The notes: generated by a model from the sequence alone, not told the origin. A stretch of DNA of 64,000 bases from Glacieibacterium arshaanense (GCF_004681125.1 NZ_SIHO01000001.1:124001-188000); one strand, 5' to 3'. Numbered from the stretch's first letter, positions 11,361 to 20,894 are shown. Numbers and translations are program-made.

Positions 11361-12125
11361 CTATAGTCCGGCCAACCCGTCGAAAATCAGCTTGGCGCCG
11401 ACCAGCACCATCAGCGCATAGACGATGTTGATGAAGCGTTCGCCCGACACGCGGCGCACCAGCCAGACTCCGGCCAGCGTCGAGCCGATGGCGATCGGCA
11501 ACAGCCACGCCGCCACCGTCAGATTGGCGCGGTCGAATTGCCCGAGCGCAAAATACGCCGGCACCTTGACCCAGTTGATCGCCGCGAAAAAGATCGCGCT
11601 GGTACCGATGAAATGATCGCGGTCGAGCCTTGCACGCATCGCATAAAGCTGGAACGGCGGTCCGCCGGCGTGCGCGACCATGCTGGTGAAGCCTGCCGCA
11701 ATGCCGCACACCGCGCCGTAGAGTTTTCCTGGTATCGGCCCGTGCGGCACGCCGGTGGCGCGGTGCTGCCACGCCTTCGCCAGCCGCGAGCCGCCGAACA
11801 GCACCGAAATCAGCCCGACAATCAGCTCGACCGCCGCGACCGGCACATAGGCTGCCAGTCCCCAGCCGAGCAGCACGCCGAACGCTGCCGTTGGCAGCAA
11901 TAACGCCAGGACCGGCCGGCTGAAGGTGTGGCGAAACGCCCAGACGCCGACGACGTCCTGCACAATCAGGATCGGCAGGATGATCGCCGCAGCGCGCACC
12001 GGCGTCGTCACCAGGCTGAACAGCGGCACCGCCAGCGCGCCGACGCCGCTGAACCCGCCCTTGGCCAGCCCGAGGATGATGACCGCACTGACCGCGACCG
12101 CGTAGAAAGTGAATTCGCTCGACAC
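11361..12125 (-). CDS. TauE/SafE family membrane permease
   Basis: This 254-residue integral membrane protein has about eight hydrophobic helices. The N-terminal repeat motif GLAKGGFSGVGALAVPLFSL and the second-half counterpart AAGFTSMVAHAGGPPFQLYA are typical of the sulfite exporter TauE/SafE (DUF81) family, which moves small sulfur or organosulfur anions. The substrate cannot be predicted from sequence. It is a single-gene unit, divergent from the hydrolase at 12230 and located upstream of the leuA leader on the same strand. Confidence 0.85.
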   Translation of the reverse strand: MSSEFTFYAVAVSAVIILGLAKGGFSGVGALAVPLFSLVTTPVRAAAIILPILIVQDVVGVWAFRHTFSRPVLALLLPTAAFGVLLGWGLAAYVPVAAVELIVGLISVLFGGSRLAKAWQHRATGVPHGPIPGKLYGAVCGIAAGFTSMVAHAGGPPFQLYAMRARLDRDHFIGTSAIFFAAINWVKVPAYFALGQFDRANLTVAAWLLPIAIGSTLAGVWLVRRVSGERFINIVYALMVLVGAKLIFDGLAGL

Positions 12126-12229
12126 GGTGGCGACACTGCGGTGTCATGGCGGTGCGGTCAATCGCCGTGCGGTCGGTACCCGCGCGCGGGATTTCGGTTC
12201 CTGCAAGCGTAGGCGTGCAAGGCGGGGGG

Positions 12230-13258
12230 ATGATGATGCAGAAATTCAACCGAAAGTATCTCGCCGCTGCGTTGTTCGTCGTGGCGGCGTCGGGCACGAC
12301 AGCGCAGGCGGCGTTGCCCGCCGAACCGGCACCGATTGTTTGCGACGCTGTCTGGCACGACAATGCCCGCAACCGCGACATGCCGGTGCGCATCCGCATG
12401 CCCGCCAGCGGCGCGCACGTGCCGGTCGTACTGTTCAGCCACGGCCTCGGCGGCTCGGTCGCGGCCGGCACGCGCTGGGCGGCCGACTGGACCAACGCCG
12501 GCTTCGCGGTCATCCACCTCCAGCATCCGGGCAGCGATGCCGGCGTCTGGGAAGCGCTGCCGCAGGCGCAGCGTGTCGCGGCGCTCAAGGCGGCGGTAAA
12601 CGCGCAGCAATTGGTGGCGCGCCTGCAGGACGTCAATTTTGCCGTCGACACGGTGATCGCGCACGGCAAGTATGGCGACTGCGACCTCGCGCGCATCGAC
12701 AGCCGCCGCATCGGCCTGGCGGGGCATAGCATGGGCGCCAGCACCGTACTGGCGGCGGCGGGGCAGCGCTATCAGGTCGGCACGGAATTGCGCAGTTTCC
12801 CCGATCGGCGCATCAGGGCGTTCATCGCGTTCAGCCCGTCGGCGCCGCCGGTCGCCCGGGCCGCGACGCCCGGCGACGATTTGACCGCGGCGGCGATGGC
12901 GTTCGACCATATCACCGCGCCGTTCCTGTCGGTGACCGGCACGCGCGACACCTCGCCGATCGATCCGTCGGTAACGCCATTGTCGCGGCAGCTGGTGTTC
13001 CGCGCGCTACCGAAGGGCAATGCTTATCTGCTGGTGATGGATGATGCCGACCATATCGTGCTCGGCGGCGGCAACGGCGAGGGTAATGCGCTGCGCCAAA
13101 CGACAAGCGCCGACGATGCCGGTATCGAGCGTGTCGTCGGCCAAGTGACGACGTTGTTCTGGCTGGCGACACTTTCCGACAGCACGCTGGCGCTAAAGAC
13201 GCTCAAGGACCTGCCCGCCCGGGCGCTGCGGCCGGGCGACAAATGGAGTGTGCGCTGA
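12230..13258 (+). CDS. Secreted alpha/beta hydrolase (PAF-acetylhydrolase-like)
   Basis: An exported hydrolase of 342 residues. A signal peptide (MMMQKFNRKYLAAALFVVAA, cut near AQA-AL) precedes an alpha/beta hydrolase domain. PVVLFSHGLGGS supplies the oxyanion region, LAGHSMGAST the nucleophile serine and DADHIVLGG the catalytic histidine. The pattern resembles the platelet-activating-factor acetylhydrolase and dienelactone hydrolase groups. The natural ester is unknown. The first of three consecutive ATG codons, at 12230, follows a GGCGGGGGG ribosome site directly; 12236 is an equally possible start with better spacing. Confidence 0.8.
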   Translation: MMMQKFNRKYLAAALFVVAASGTTAQAALPAEPAPIVCDAVWHDNARNRDMPVRIRMPASGAHVPVVLFSHGLGGSVAAGTRWAADWTNAGFAVIHLQHPGSDAGVWEALPQAQRVAALKAAVNAQQLVARLQDVNFAVDTVIAHGKYGDCDLARIDSRRIGLAGHSMGASTVLAAAGQRYQVGTELRSFPDRRIRAFIAFSPSAPPVARAATPGDDLTAAAMAFDHITAPFLSVTGTRDTSPIDPSVTPLSRQLVFRALPKGNAYLLVMDDADHIVLGGGNGEGNALRQTTSADDAGIERVVGQVTTLFWLATLSDSTLALKTLKDLPARALRPGDKWSVR

Positions 13259-13360
13259 CGGTACCAGTAAGGGGCGTGGCGACCGGCAGGTGCGATTTGC
13301 GCTTGCAACCGTCCCGCGCATTGCCTTCATAGCGGAATCGGCAGCCTGCAGGACATTTCC

Positions 13361-14704
13361 GTGATGAACGCACCCCTCCACCCCGAACTCTGGCAGCGCG
13401 CCCGCGCGCAAGCGGCGGCGGTGCCGGCGATTTACGGCAATGTCGATTTCGATGCGCAGCCCTTCCGCTTCGCCACCGCGCCCGATGATGTCTCGACCTT
13501 GCCCGAGGCGCTGACCGGCGAACGGCCGCGCGTGCTCGCCGATGCCGAAGCGGTCGATCTGGTGCGCGCCTATACGATGATGGGCGACATTGTTGCCGAC
13601 GCCTATGCCGCGCTGATCCCGACCTACGGGCTGCAGACGCTGATCGCGATGCTGGTCACCGCGTGCGACAAGGGCATCGCAGCGGTTCCCGATGCACCCG
13701 CCGAACTCGCAGCGTTTATCGCGCATATGGAGCGTACGCCCGAATGGCTCGACATGGCGCTGGTCGAAGCCGGCGCGCGCCATGACCGCAACTCGACCGC
13801 GAACCTGTCGCCGTTCGTCATTCGCGGTGCGTTTCTGGCGACCTTCCTCAACAAATATTCGGCGCTGCCGATGGCGCTGACCGGCTCGTTGTCGAACGTC
13901 ACCGCCGCCCGCCGCGTCAAAGAAACCGCGACGTTCTTCGCGACCACCGTGCTGCCCGGCGCGCTTGAACGCCACGGCCCCGGCTTCAAGGCAGCGGCGA
14001 TGGTGCGACTGATGCATTCAATGGTGCGCTTCAACGTCATGCGCCGGCCCGGCATGTGGGACCTCGCGGAGTTCGGCGTGCCGATCCCGCAAGTCGACCA
14101 AATGCCCGCCGGGCTGATCCCGATTTTCCTGATGTCGTACGAAATCATCGGCAAGGGCGGCACGACCTTCTCGCCCGTCCAACGCGCACAGGTCGAACTG
14201 GCGCGTTACCGCTGCTACCTGCTCGGCCTGCCCGAAGAGCTGCTGCCCGACACGCCGCAAGGCATCGTCGACGTCATGAACACGCGGTTTGCGACGCTGC
14301 GCGACGGCTATGACGACGCCACCTGTGGTGCACTGCTGCGCGCGACAATGGCAACGCGGCTGTTCCCCGATGACAGCCTGAGCGCCTGGGTGTTCAACCG
14401 CATCGAGCACCGTTTCTCGCGCAAGTTCTTCGTGAACACCATGCTCGGCGGTAATACCGAACGCGCCGCGCAAGCCGGCGTCGTGCTCGACGGCCGCGAC
14501 CACCTGCTCCACGGCGTCGCCAGCCTGTTCATCGTCGGGCGCATCATCGCCTACAAAGTCGCAGACCGCATTCCCGTGGTGCGCGATATCGTCGATCGGC
14601 GGCTGGTGCGCCGAATCGAACGCCAACTCGCACGCTACGGCCGCGCCGAATTCGTTAGCGACGGCGCGCACTACAAGCCGGCGGTGGTGGTGCCGGCGGA
14701 ATAG
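13361..14704 (+). CDS. MpaB/latex-clearing-type oxygenase (DUF2236-like)
   Basis: A largely helical protein of 447 residues. The segment AARRVKETATFFATT followed about 25 residues later by AAAMVRLMHSMVRFNV (His near residue 219) matches the pattern of the MpaB/Lcp (DUF2236) family, in which the Arg/Lys-Thr and His residues surround a b-type haem. Family members oxidise polyisoprene or prenyl side chains in other organisms; here the substrate is unknown. No export signal is evident. It stands alone, convergent with the carboxylase gene, with a family A repeat starting 10 nt after its stop. Confidence 0.65.
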   Translation: MMNAPLHPELWQRARAQAAAVPAIYGNVDFDAQPFRFATAPDDVSTLPEALTGERPRVLADAEAVDLVRAYTMMGDIVADAYAALIPTYGLQTLIAMLVTACDKGIAAVPDAPAELAAFIAHMERTPEWLDMALVEAGARHDRNSTANLSPFVIRGAFLATFLNKYSALPMALTGSLSNVTAARRVKETATFFATTVLPGALERHGPGFKAAAMVRLMHSMVRFNVMRRPGMWDLAEFGVPIPQVDQMPAGLIPIFLMSYEIIGKGGTTFSPVQRAQVELARYRCYLLGLPEELLPDTPQGIVDVMNTRFATLRDGYDDATCGALLRATMATRLFPDDSLSAWVFNRIEHRFSRKFFVNTMLGGNTERAAQAGVVLDGRDHLLHGVASLFIVGRIIAYKVADRIPVVRDIVDRRLVRRIERQLARYGRAEFVSDGAHYKPAVVVPAE

Positions 14705-14713
14705 AGGCTAAGG

Positions 14714-14839
14714 GCCTCCGGCGGGCAGGGGCTTGCCCCTGCACCCGAGAGTTTGCGGCGCGTGCGACCATCACCACCGGTGTCGGTTTGGGCGCAACCA
14801 ACATTTGGGTGCAGGGGCAAGCCCCTGCCCGCCGGAGGC
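14714..14839. repeat. Family A inverted-repeat element (copy A1)
   Basis: Two perfectly complementary 33-nt arms (14714-14746 and 14807-14839) flank a 60-nt loop. Each arm also contains the 16-nt palindrome CAGGGGCTTGCCCCTG. The element fills the gap between convergent genes, beginning 10 nt after one stop codon and ending 2 nt before the other. The loop is clearly related to that of copy A3 (shared CGGTTTGGGC core). A role as a bidirectional terminator is plausible, although there is no T-run. Confidence 0.9.
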
Positions 14840-14841
14840 TC

Positions 14842-17800
14842 TTACCAATTGTCGACCATCCGACCGGTCGGCGCGACGCGCGGCAGTGCCGCCAGCGCGC
14901 GCGTCATCCAGTCGCGCGTGTCGGCGGGGTCAATGACCGCGTCGATTTCGAGGTAGGCGGCGATACTGACGGCCTTGCCGCGCGCATAGGATTTGGCGAC
15001 GAGTTCGTCGAACAGCGCCTTGCGGGTCTCTTCGGTTTCGCACGCTGCAAGTTCCTTGGCGTAGCCGAGCCGGACGGCGCCTTCCAATCCCATGCCGCCG
15101 AACTCGGCAGTTGGCCAGGCGATGGTGAGCGCCGGGGCATGGAGGCTGCCGGCGCCCATCGCTTGCGCGCCGAGGCCGTAGGCCTTGCGCAGCACGACCA
15201 TCAGCACTGGCACGCTGAGGCTGGCGCCGACGGTGAACATGCGCGAGCCGTGGCGCACTGCGCCGGTGACTTCGCTCGGCGGGCCGACCATGAAGCCCGG
15301 CGTGTCGCACAGGCTGATGATGGGAATACCGAACGCATCGCACAGCATCATGAAGTGCGCGGCCTTCGCGGCGCCGTCGCTGTCGATGGCGCCGCCAAGG
15401 TGTTTGGGGTCGTTCGCCAGATAGCCAACAGCGCGGCCGTTTAGCCGCGCGAAGCCGGTGAGCACGCCGATGCCCCAGCCGCGCCGCAATTCGAGGACAC
15501 TGCCGCTGTCGAACAGCGTTTCGATGACCGACCGCACGTCGTACACGCGCAGGCGGTTTTCGGGGATGCTGTGGCGCAGCAAGCGCTGATCGGCGGCTTC
15601 GGTGACGGGCAGGTCGCCCTGGAAATAGCTCAACAACTGCTTGGTGAGTGCGGTGGCGTGCGGTTCGTCGTCGGCGACGATATCGACGACGCCGTTGCTC
15701 GCCATCACGCCGATCGGGCCGACTTCCTCGGGCTTGAAGTTGCCCAGCCCGCCGCCTTCGATCATCGCCGGACCGCCCAGCCCGATGGTGGAATCCCTGG
15801 TGGCGATGGTGATGTCGCACAGCCCGAACATCACCGCATTGCCGGCAAAGCACCGGCCCGAGGCGATGCCGATACGCAGGCAGGTGCCCGACAGTGCGGC
15901 GAGCGCGCGGAAGCTCGGCACGTCGAGTCCGGTGGCGCTGAAATGGTCGGTGTCGCCGGGCCGGCCGCCGCCGCCTTCGGCATACCAGACCAACGGCAGT
16001 GCCCAGTCGCGCGCCAGGTTGAGCATGCGGTCGGTCTTCTTGTGATTGGCGGTGCCCTGCGTGCCGGCGAAGACGGTGTAGTCGTACGACAGCACCATGA
16101 CGCGCGACTTTTCAGGCCCGAAGACGTCACCGTTGACGCTGGCGGTACCGGCGATCAGCCCGTCGGCGGGCGAGATCTTGAGCAGATGCTCGCGCGGGTG
16201 GCGCTTGAGCTGCGCGGCAAAGGTCAGCGCGCCATATTCGTTGAAGCTGCCGGGATCGATGAGTTCGGCGATGTTCTCGCGCGCGGTGCGCTGGCCGGTC
16301 TTGCGGCGGCGGGCGACGGCATCGGGGCGCTGCGGATCGAGCGTCGCGGCGGTGCGCGCCAGCAGGTCGGCGAGGTCGGGGCGGATATGGTCGGGGTCGG
16401 GGGCCTCGGCAACAATCGCGCTGCCGCCTTCGACTTCGGCGGGTTCGACCAGCACCAGCGCGCCGCCGTCGTTCGCCACCGCGCCGACCTGCGCGTCGAT
16501 GCGCCGGACGATGCCCGACAGCTGTGCGGTGACGACATGCTCCATCTTCATCGCTTCGAGCACCGCGACCTGCTGGCCGACGCGCACCGCGTCACCGACC
16601 GCAACCGACACCGCGACGACCAGCCCCGACAGCGGCGCGGGGATGCCGACAAGTCCTTCGGGCACGACTTGCGCGACGGCAGCTTCGCTGACGGGCAGCG
16701 TCGCCACCAAGTCAGCAGTGACCGCATCGACAAGGCTGGTGGTCATCCGGTCGCCGACGACATCGGGATGCGCGATCAGCGCGCGCAGGAAGCCGGTGTT
16801 GGTGGCAGGGCCGTCGATAACGCATTCGCCGAGCGCGCGGTCGAGCAGCGCCAATGCGCCGCGCAAGTCGGAACCACGCGCGATGACCTTTGCGAGCAAA
16901 GAATCGAACGCCGGATTGGGCTGCGTGCCGGTGCGCGCGAAGCCGTCGACGCGGATGCCGGGACCGCTGGGGGCTTCGTAGCGCGTGATCGCCGCATGGC
17001 TGGCGCGCAAGGCCCCGTCGGCGCTGACGCTTTCGGCGTTGACGCGCGCCTGCACCGCAACGCCGCGATGGCCCGACGGCAACGCGAGGTCGCCCAGTTT
17101 CGCGCCCGCCGCAATACGGATCTGCGTCGCCACCAGGTCGATGTCGGTGACTTCTTCGGTGACGGTGTGTTCGACCTGCAGCCGCGGGTTCATTTCGATG
17201 AAGGCGAAGATCTCGGCGTCATCGGCGTCGAGCAGGAATTCGACGGTGCCGAGGCTGTCATAGTGCGCGGCGCGCCCCAGCCGCAGCGCGGCATCGAGCA
17301 GCGCGGTTTCGGTACCGGCAGGCAGATGCGCCGGCGCAATTTCAATGAGCTTCTGGTGGCGGCGCTGCAGGCTGCATTCGCGCGTGCCGGCATGGGTTAG
17401 CCCACCATGACGGTCGCCGATCAACTGCACCTCGATATGGCGGGCGCGCGACATATAGGCTTCGAGATAGACGCGGCCGTCGCCGAACGCCGCCTGCGCT
17501 TCGCTCGACGCGCGGGCATAGGCTTCGGGCAGGTCGGCAGCGCGCGTGACGATGCGCATGCCGCGCCCACCGCCTCCCGCCAGCGCCTTGATCATCACCG
17601 CGCCGAGCTTGGCGAACGCTTTTTCCGCCTCCTCCAGACTGACCGCGCCGGTGCCGCCGAGCACGGGTACGTTCGCGGCTTCGGCAGCGGCGCGCGCTGC
17701 GGCCTTGTCGCCGAACAAGGTGAGGGCGGCCGGCGCTGGGCCAACGAAGGTGATCCCCGCCGCAGCGCAGTCGGCGGCGAACGCAGCGTTTTCGCTGAGG

Positions 17801-18048
17801 AACCCATATCCCGGATGCAGCGCGTCGCAGCCCGCCGCCTTGGCGGCGGCAATGACCGCAGCGCCGTCGAGATAGGCGCGCGGGCCGCGGACGGGCAGCG
17901 CGCCGCCGCTGGTCGCGGCCAGCACGTGCGGCGAAGCGGCGTCATCTTCGGAAAACGCCGCGACCGAGGCGATGCCGAGCCCGGCAGCAGCGCGTGCGAT
18001 GCGGACGGCAATTTCGCCGCGATTGGCAATGAACAGGCGTTTGAACAT
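14842..18048 (-). CDS. Fused biotin-dependent acyl-CoA carboxylase
   Basis: A single 1068-residue chain joins all three activities of a biotin carboxylase. Biotin carboxylase spans about residues 1-445 (MFKRLFIANRGEIAVRIARA, KALAGGGGRGMRIV, FIEMNPRLQVEHTVTEEV). The biotinyl domain is near residue 500 (EAMKMEH, biotinylated Lys). The carboxyltransferase runs from about 560 to the end, with LCDTPGFMVGPPSE and the late segment GAGSLHAPALTIAWPTAEFG. Bacterial acetyl- and propionyl-CoA carboxylases are usually split, so the acyl substrate here is open. The ATG at 18048 overlaps the stop of the M28 peptidase gene (TGATG). Confidence 0.88.
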   Translation of the reverse strand: MFKRLFIANRGEIAVRIARAAAGLGIASVAAFSEDDAASPHVLAATSGGALPVRGPRAYLDGAAVIAAAKAAGCDALHPGYGFLSENAAFAADCAAAGITFVGPAPAALTLFGDKAAARAAAEAANVPVLGGTGAVSLEEAEKAFAKLGAVMIKALAGGGGRGMRIVTRAADLPEAYARASSEAQAAFGDGRVYLEAYMSRARHIEVQLIGDRHGGLTHAGTRECSLQRRHQKLIEIAPAHLPAGTETALLDAALRLGRAAHYDSLGTVEFLLDADDAEIFAFIEMNPRLQVEHTVTEEVTDIDLVATQIRIAAGAKLGDLALPSGHRGVAVQARVNAESVSADGALRASHAAITRYEAPSGPGIRVDGFARTGTQPNPAFDSLLAKVIARGSDLRGALALLDRALGECVIDGPATNTGFLRALIAHPDVVGDRMTTSLVDAVTADLVATLPVSEAAVAQVVPEGLVGIPAPLSGLVVAVSVAVGDAVRVGQQVAVLEAMKMEHVVTAQLSGIVRRIDAQVGAVANDGGALVLVEPAEVEGGSAIVAEAPDPDHIRPDLADLLARTAATLDPQRPDAVARRRKTGQRTARENIAELIDPGSFNEYGALTFAAQLKRHPREHLLKISPADGLIAGTASVNGDVFGPEKSRVMVLSYDYTVFAGTQGTANHKKTDRMLNLARDWALPLVWYAEGGGGRPGDTDHFSATGLDVPSFRALAALSGTCLRIGIASGRCFAGNAVMFGLCDITIATRDSTIGLGGPAMIEGGGLGNFKPEEVGPIGVMASNGVVDIVADDEPHATALTKQLLSYFQGDLPVTEAADQRLLRHSIPENRLRVYDVRSVIETLFDSGSVLELRRGWGIGVLTGFARLNGRAVGYLANDPKHLGGAIDSDGAAKAAHFMMLCDAFGIPIISLCDTPGFMVGPPSEVTGAVRHGSRMFTVGASLSVPVLMVVLRKAYGLGAQAMGAGSLHAPALTIAWPTAEFGGMGLEGAVRLGYAKELAACETEETRKALFDELVAKSYARGKAVSIAAYLEIDAVIDPADTRDWMTRALAALPRVAPTGRMVDNW

Positions 18049-19451
18049 CAGGGCTTGTCCGTTTTGGTCGGTGTGAAGAATGCGCCGGCGGGACCGGGGA
18101 ATTCGATCGGGCTGGCAAAGCCCGCCGCCGAAACCGACGACACGCCGAAGAACCAGGTGTCGATGGTGACGCCGGGCAAGGTGACCGAGGTGCTGCCGTC
18201 GCCGACGCTGCGCTTGTGCGGCCACTGCGCCGCGTCGGTGGCGCGCCACCACACGTCGTACGACGCCGCGCCCGGCACCGCCGACCAGCTGACCTTGGTA
18301 TCGGGCGATACCGAGCCTTCGATGGTCACCGTATCGGGCGGCGGCGGGGCAGACGCCAGCGCGGCAATCGCCACGACATTGAGCCGCGTGACGTTGGCGA
18401 GATAAGTGAAATCGACGCCGCTAAGCACATCGCCATAGACGCGGCCGTTTTCGGTGCGCAGGTCTTGATGCTGGCGGTCGTAATGTTCCTGCATTTCGGT
18501 AAGGCGCACCGCCGGATAGCCAGCCTCGAGCATCGGCACCTGGTCGCCGCCGCGCGCGTAGCGATCAGTGCGATAGACCATCGTCACGTCGAACGGCGCC
18601 AGATAGCGTTCGGCGAGCCCGTCGATGAACCGCGCGAGGTTGCGTGCCGGGCTATCGACTTCGCCGCCGTTGTAGCGCCGCGCGTTCGCCTGCTCGGGGG
18701 TTTCGACCGCCTTGGTGCCTTCGGAGAACACACGCACATGCGTCGCGTCCTTGACGCCGCTGCTGCCGGTCGAATTGCCGATAATGTCGTTGTTGAGCAC
18801 GGCTTCGACCTTCCAGCCCTGCGCCCTGGCGTATTTCGCCAGCAGCTTGCCGCCGAGCAGCCCCTGCTCCTCGCCCGACAGCACCGCGTAGACGATGGTG
18901 GCGTCGAACTTGTGCCGCGACAAAACCCGCGCCGCTTCGATGACGGCGGCGGTGCCCGACCCATCGTCATTGGCGCCGGGCGCGTCGCTCGTAGCGTTGA
19001 TCGGATCGCTGACGCGCGAATCGATGTGGCCCGACATGATGATGACGCGGTTGGGGTCGCCGGTACCGCGCTGGACGGCAAGCACGTCGACGATTTCGAC
19101 GCTGGTCGGGATGCGCTTGCCGGTGAAGGTTTCGGCGGGTGTGGCAACGCTCAGGCAGCCACCGCAGGCCTTTGAGAAGTCGGCGAAGCGCCCGGCAGTC
19201 CAGCGCCGCGCCGCGCCGATGCCGCGCGTTGGTGACGCTGTATCCGACAGCGAATGGCGCGTGCCGAAACCGACCAGCGCGGTCAGCGACTTGCGCAGCT
19301 CGGCTTCCGACACATCGGCGGCGACTGATTTGAGCAACGGTTGCGTGGCAATCGTGGGTGGTGCCGCTGGCGCGGGCGGGGGGGCCGCCGGTGCGGCCGA
19401 AACAGCTGCACCCGCCAGCGTCAACGCCACCATCAGCACCTGCTTGCGCAT
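18048..19451 (-). CDS. Secreted M28-family zinc metallopeptidase
   Basis: An exported aminopeptidase-like protein of 467 residues. It starts MRKQVLMVALTLAGAAVSAA after an AGGAGA ribosome site; an upstream Met at 19529 has no such support. The two-zinc site of family M28 is visible: SGHIDS, GANDDGSG, SGEEQG, NNDIIG and a distal EHYDRQHQD. The last 90 residues (SVSPDTKVSWSAVPGAASYD onward) look like a fibronectin type III domain. The gene overlaps the carboxylase gene by 1 nt and is probably cotranscribed with it, an unexpected pairing of a periplasmic peptidase and a cytoplasmic carboxylase. Confidence 0.88.
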   Translation of the reverse strand: MRKQVLMVALTLAGAAVSAAPAAPPPAPAAPPTIATQPLLKSVAADVSEAELRKSLTALVGFGTRHSLSDTASPTRGIGAARRWTAGRFADFSKACGGCLSVATPAETFTGKRIPTSVEIVDVLAVQRGTGDPNRVIIMSGHIDSRVSDPINATSDAPGANDDGSGTAAVIEAARVLSRHKFDATIVYAVLSGEEQGLLGGKLLAKYARAQGWKVEAVLNNDIIGNSTGSSGVKDATHVRVFSEGTKAVETPEQANARRYNGGEVDSPARNLARFIDGLAERYLAPFDVTMVYRTDRYARGGDQVPMLEAGYPAVRLTEMQEHYDRQHQDLRTENGRVYGDVLSGVDFTYLANVTRLNVVAIAALASAPPPPDTVTIEGSVSPDTKVSWSAVPGAASYDVWWRATDAAQWPHKRSVGDGSTSVTLPGVTIDTWFFGVSSVSAAGFASPIEFPGPAGAFFTPTKTDKP

Positions 19452-19574
19452 TCTATAATCTCCTGCCCCGTTGGACTTACCGTGGCGGCGCAGGCGGCGT
19501 GATGCAAGCCCGCTTGCCAGCGGCTTCATTCATCCGCAAAACGCTGTTCAGCCCATTGACCGGAGTCATCCGCC

Positions 19575-20654
19575 GTGACCAACACCACCACCGAGTTCCG
19601 CGTCCGCCGCCAGGACCTGCGCAAGACCGAAGTCGCGCACACCTTCGCCGAACCCGCCGAGGGCCAGGTGCGCTTCGCCATCGACGCCTTCGCGCTGACA
19701 TCGAACAACATCACCTACGGCGCGTTCGGCGAGGCGATGAAATACTGGAACTTCTACCCGGCGCCCGACGGCTGGGGCATCATCCCGGTCTGGGGCTTCG
19801 CCACAGTAGTCGAATCGCGCGCGCTCGGCTTCGCGCCGGGCGACCGCTATTACGGCTATTGGCCGATGGCGAGCCACGCCATCCTGACGCCCGGCAAGGT
19901 GCGCCCCGACAGCTTCAGCGACATCGCCGAACATCGCGCCGGGCTGGCGTCAGCGTACAACGGCTATACCCGCGCCAAGTCCCCCACTAATGCCGACGAC
20001 GACGCGCGCTACGCGCTGTTCCGCGGGCTCTACATTACCTCGTTCCTGATCGACGACTATCTCCCCGAAGTCGCGCCCGGCGTCACCCAGGTGCTGCTGT
20101 CGAGCGCGTCATCAAAGACCGCGATCGGGCTGGCACAGGCGCTCAAGGTGCGCGGCGGCGTCAAGGTCGTTGGGCTGACGTCGGGCGCCAACGCCGATTT
20201 CGTCATGCACACCGGCGTCTATGACAGCGTCGTCAGCTATGACGCGATCGAAACGCTCGACCCGTCGCTACGCAGCGCCTTCGTCGATTTCGCCGGCAAC
20301 GAGGCCACGCGCGCCCGCGTCCACCGCCACTTCGGCGATGCGCTCGCCACCAGCCTGATGATCGGCGCCACCGACTGGGATTCGCCGCGCGGCGGCGGCG
20401 GCGACCTGCCCGGTCCCAAGCCCGAAATGTTCTTCGCGCCCAGCGTTCTGGCGCAACGCATCGCCGAATGGGGCCCGGGCGGCTTCGACAGCCGGCTTAC
20501 CGCCGCGTGGGAAAGCTTCCTCGACTCCACCGAAGGCTGGCTCGAAATCGTCCGCGACCGCGGCGCGGTTTCGGCCGAAAAGCACTACCGTGACTTGCTC
20601 GAGGGGCGGGCTTCGCCAAAGCAGGGCGTGATTCTGACGCTGCTCGACGCATAG
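19575..20654 (+). CDS. DUF2855 family protein
   Basis: A 359-residue protein of the DUF2855 family, which has a medium-chain dehydrogenase-like shape but no proven activity. The N-terminal segment FALTSNNITYGAFGEAMKYW and the segments WGIIPVWGFATVVES and YWPMASHAIL are characteristic. A Rossmann-like region follows (VLLSSASSKTAIGLAQALK), which could bind NAD(P). The conserved zinc ligands of alcohol dehydrogenases are absent. It is monocistronic and convergent with the AT-rich insertion and the NRAMP-like gene. Confidence 0.8.
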   Translation: MTNTTTEFRVRRQDLRKTEVAHTFAEPAEGQVRFAIDAFALTSNNITYGAFGEAMKYWNFYPAPDGWGIIPVWGFATVVESRALGFAPGDRYYGYWPMASHAILTPGKVRPDSFSDIAEHRAGLASAYNGYTRAKSPTNADDDARYALFRGLYITSFLIDDYLPEVAPGVTQVLLSSASSKTAIGLAQALKVRGGVKVVGLTSGANADFVMHTGVYDSVVSYDAIETLDPSLRSAFVDFAGNEATRARVHRHFGDALATSLMIGATDWDSPRGGGGDLPGPKPEMFFAPSVLAQRIAEWGPGGFDSRLTAAWESFLDSTEGWLEIVRDRGAVSAEKHYRDLLEGRASPKQGVILTLLDA

Positions 20655-20655
20655 A

Positions 20656-20688
20656 GCCTCCGGCGGGCAGGGCCTTGGCCCTGCACCC
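20656..20688 (+). repeat. Family A arm, left half of split copy A2
   Basis: This is a single family A arm that begins 2 nt after the DUF2855 stop codon. Its inner palindrome is CAGGGCCTTGGCCCTG, a variant that keeps pairing. The matching arm is 714 nt away at 21403-21434, whereas intact copies have a 60-nt loop. The bases just inside (GAATAATTTACTCCGCACA) resemble the loop start of copy A1. Confidence 0.85.
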
Positions 20689-20714
20689 GAATAATTTACT
20701 CCGCACACTTTCTG

Positions 20715-20748
20715 CTCCCCTCCCTGCAAGGGAGGGTCGGGGGTGGGC
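20715..20748 (+). repeat. Family D GC palindrome
   Basis: The sequence CTCCCCTCCC, TGCAA, GGGAGGG, then TCGGGGGTGGGC matches the copy inside mutL at 8120-8154. It lies between the left family A arm and a family C unit. Confidence 0.7.
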
Positions 20749-20751
20749 TTT

Positions 20752-20787
20752 AGCTGCCTGTCTGCTAACGACTCCGTGTCGGACATG
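20752..20787 (+). repeat. Family C unit (C7)
   Basis: A roughly 35-nt unit starting AGCTGCCTGTCTGCTAACGA and ending GTGTCGGACAT. It aligns with units at 21357, 37051, 37431, 37515, 37946, 38041, 39148, 39247 and 39659, all in the same orientation. It forms the left border of an AT-rich gene. Confidence 0.6.
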
Positions 20788-20894
20788 CGGCAGCGTTCAT
20801 TGTTACCCCGGAAGTTGTCATTGACCGAAGAACCGTGTCCGCTACCATCGGAAAATCACGACTGGGCATTTCAATCTGTCGATGGGTCGAACCT

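Noticed and set aside
15571-17400. A 609-codon open frame antisense to the acyl-CoA carboxylase
   Set aside because: It lies entirely opposite recognised carboxylase domains and its composition is that of a shadow frame.
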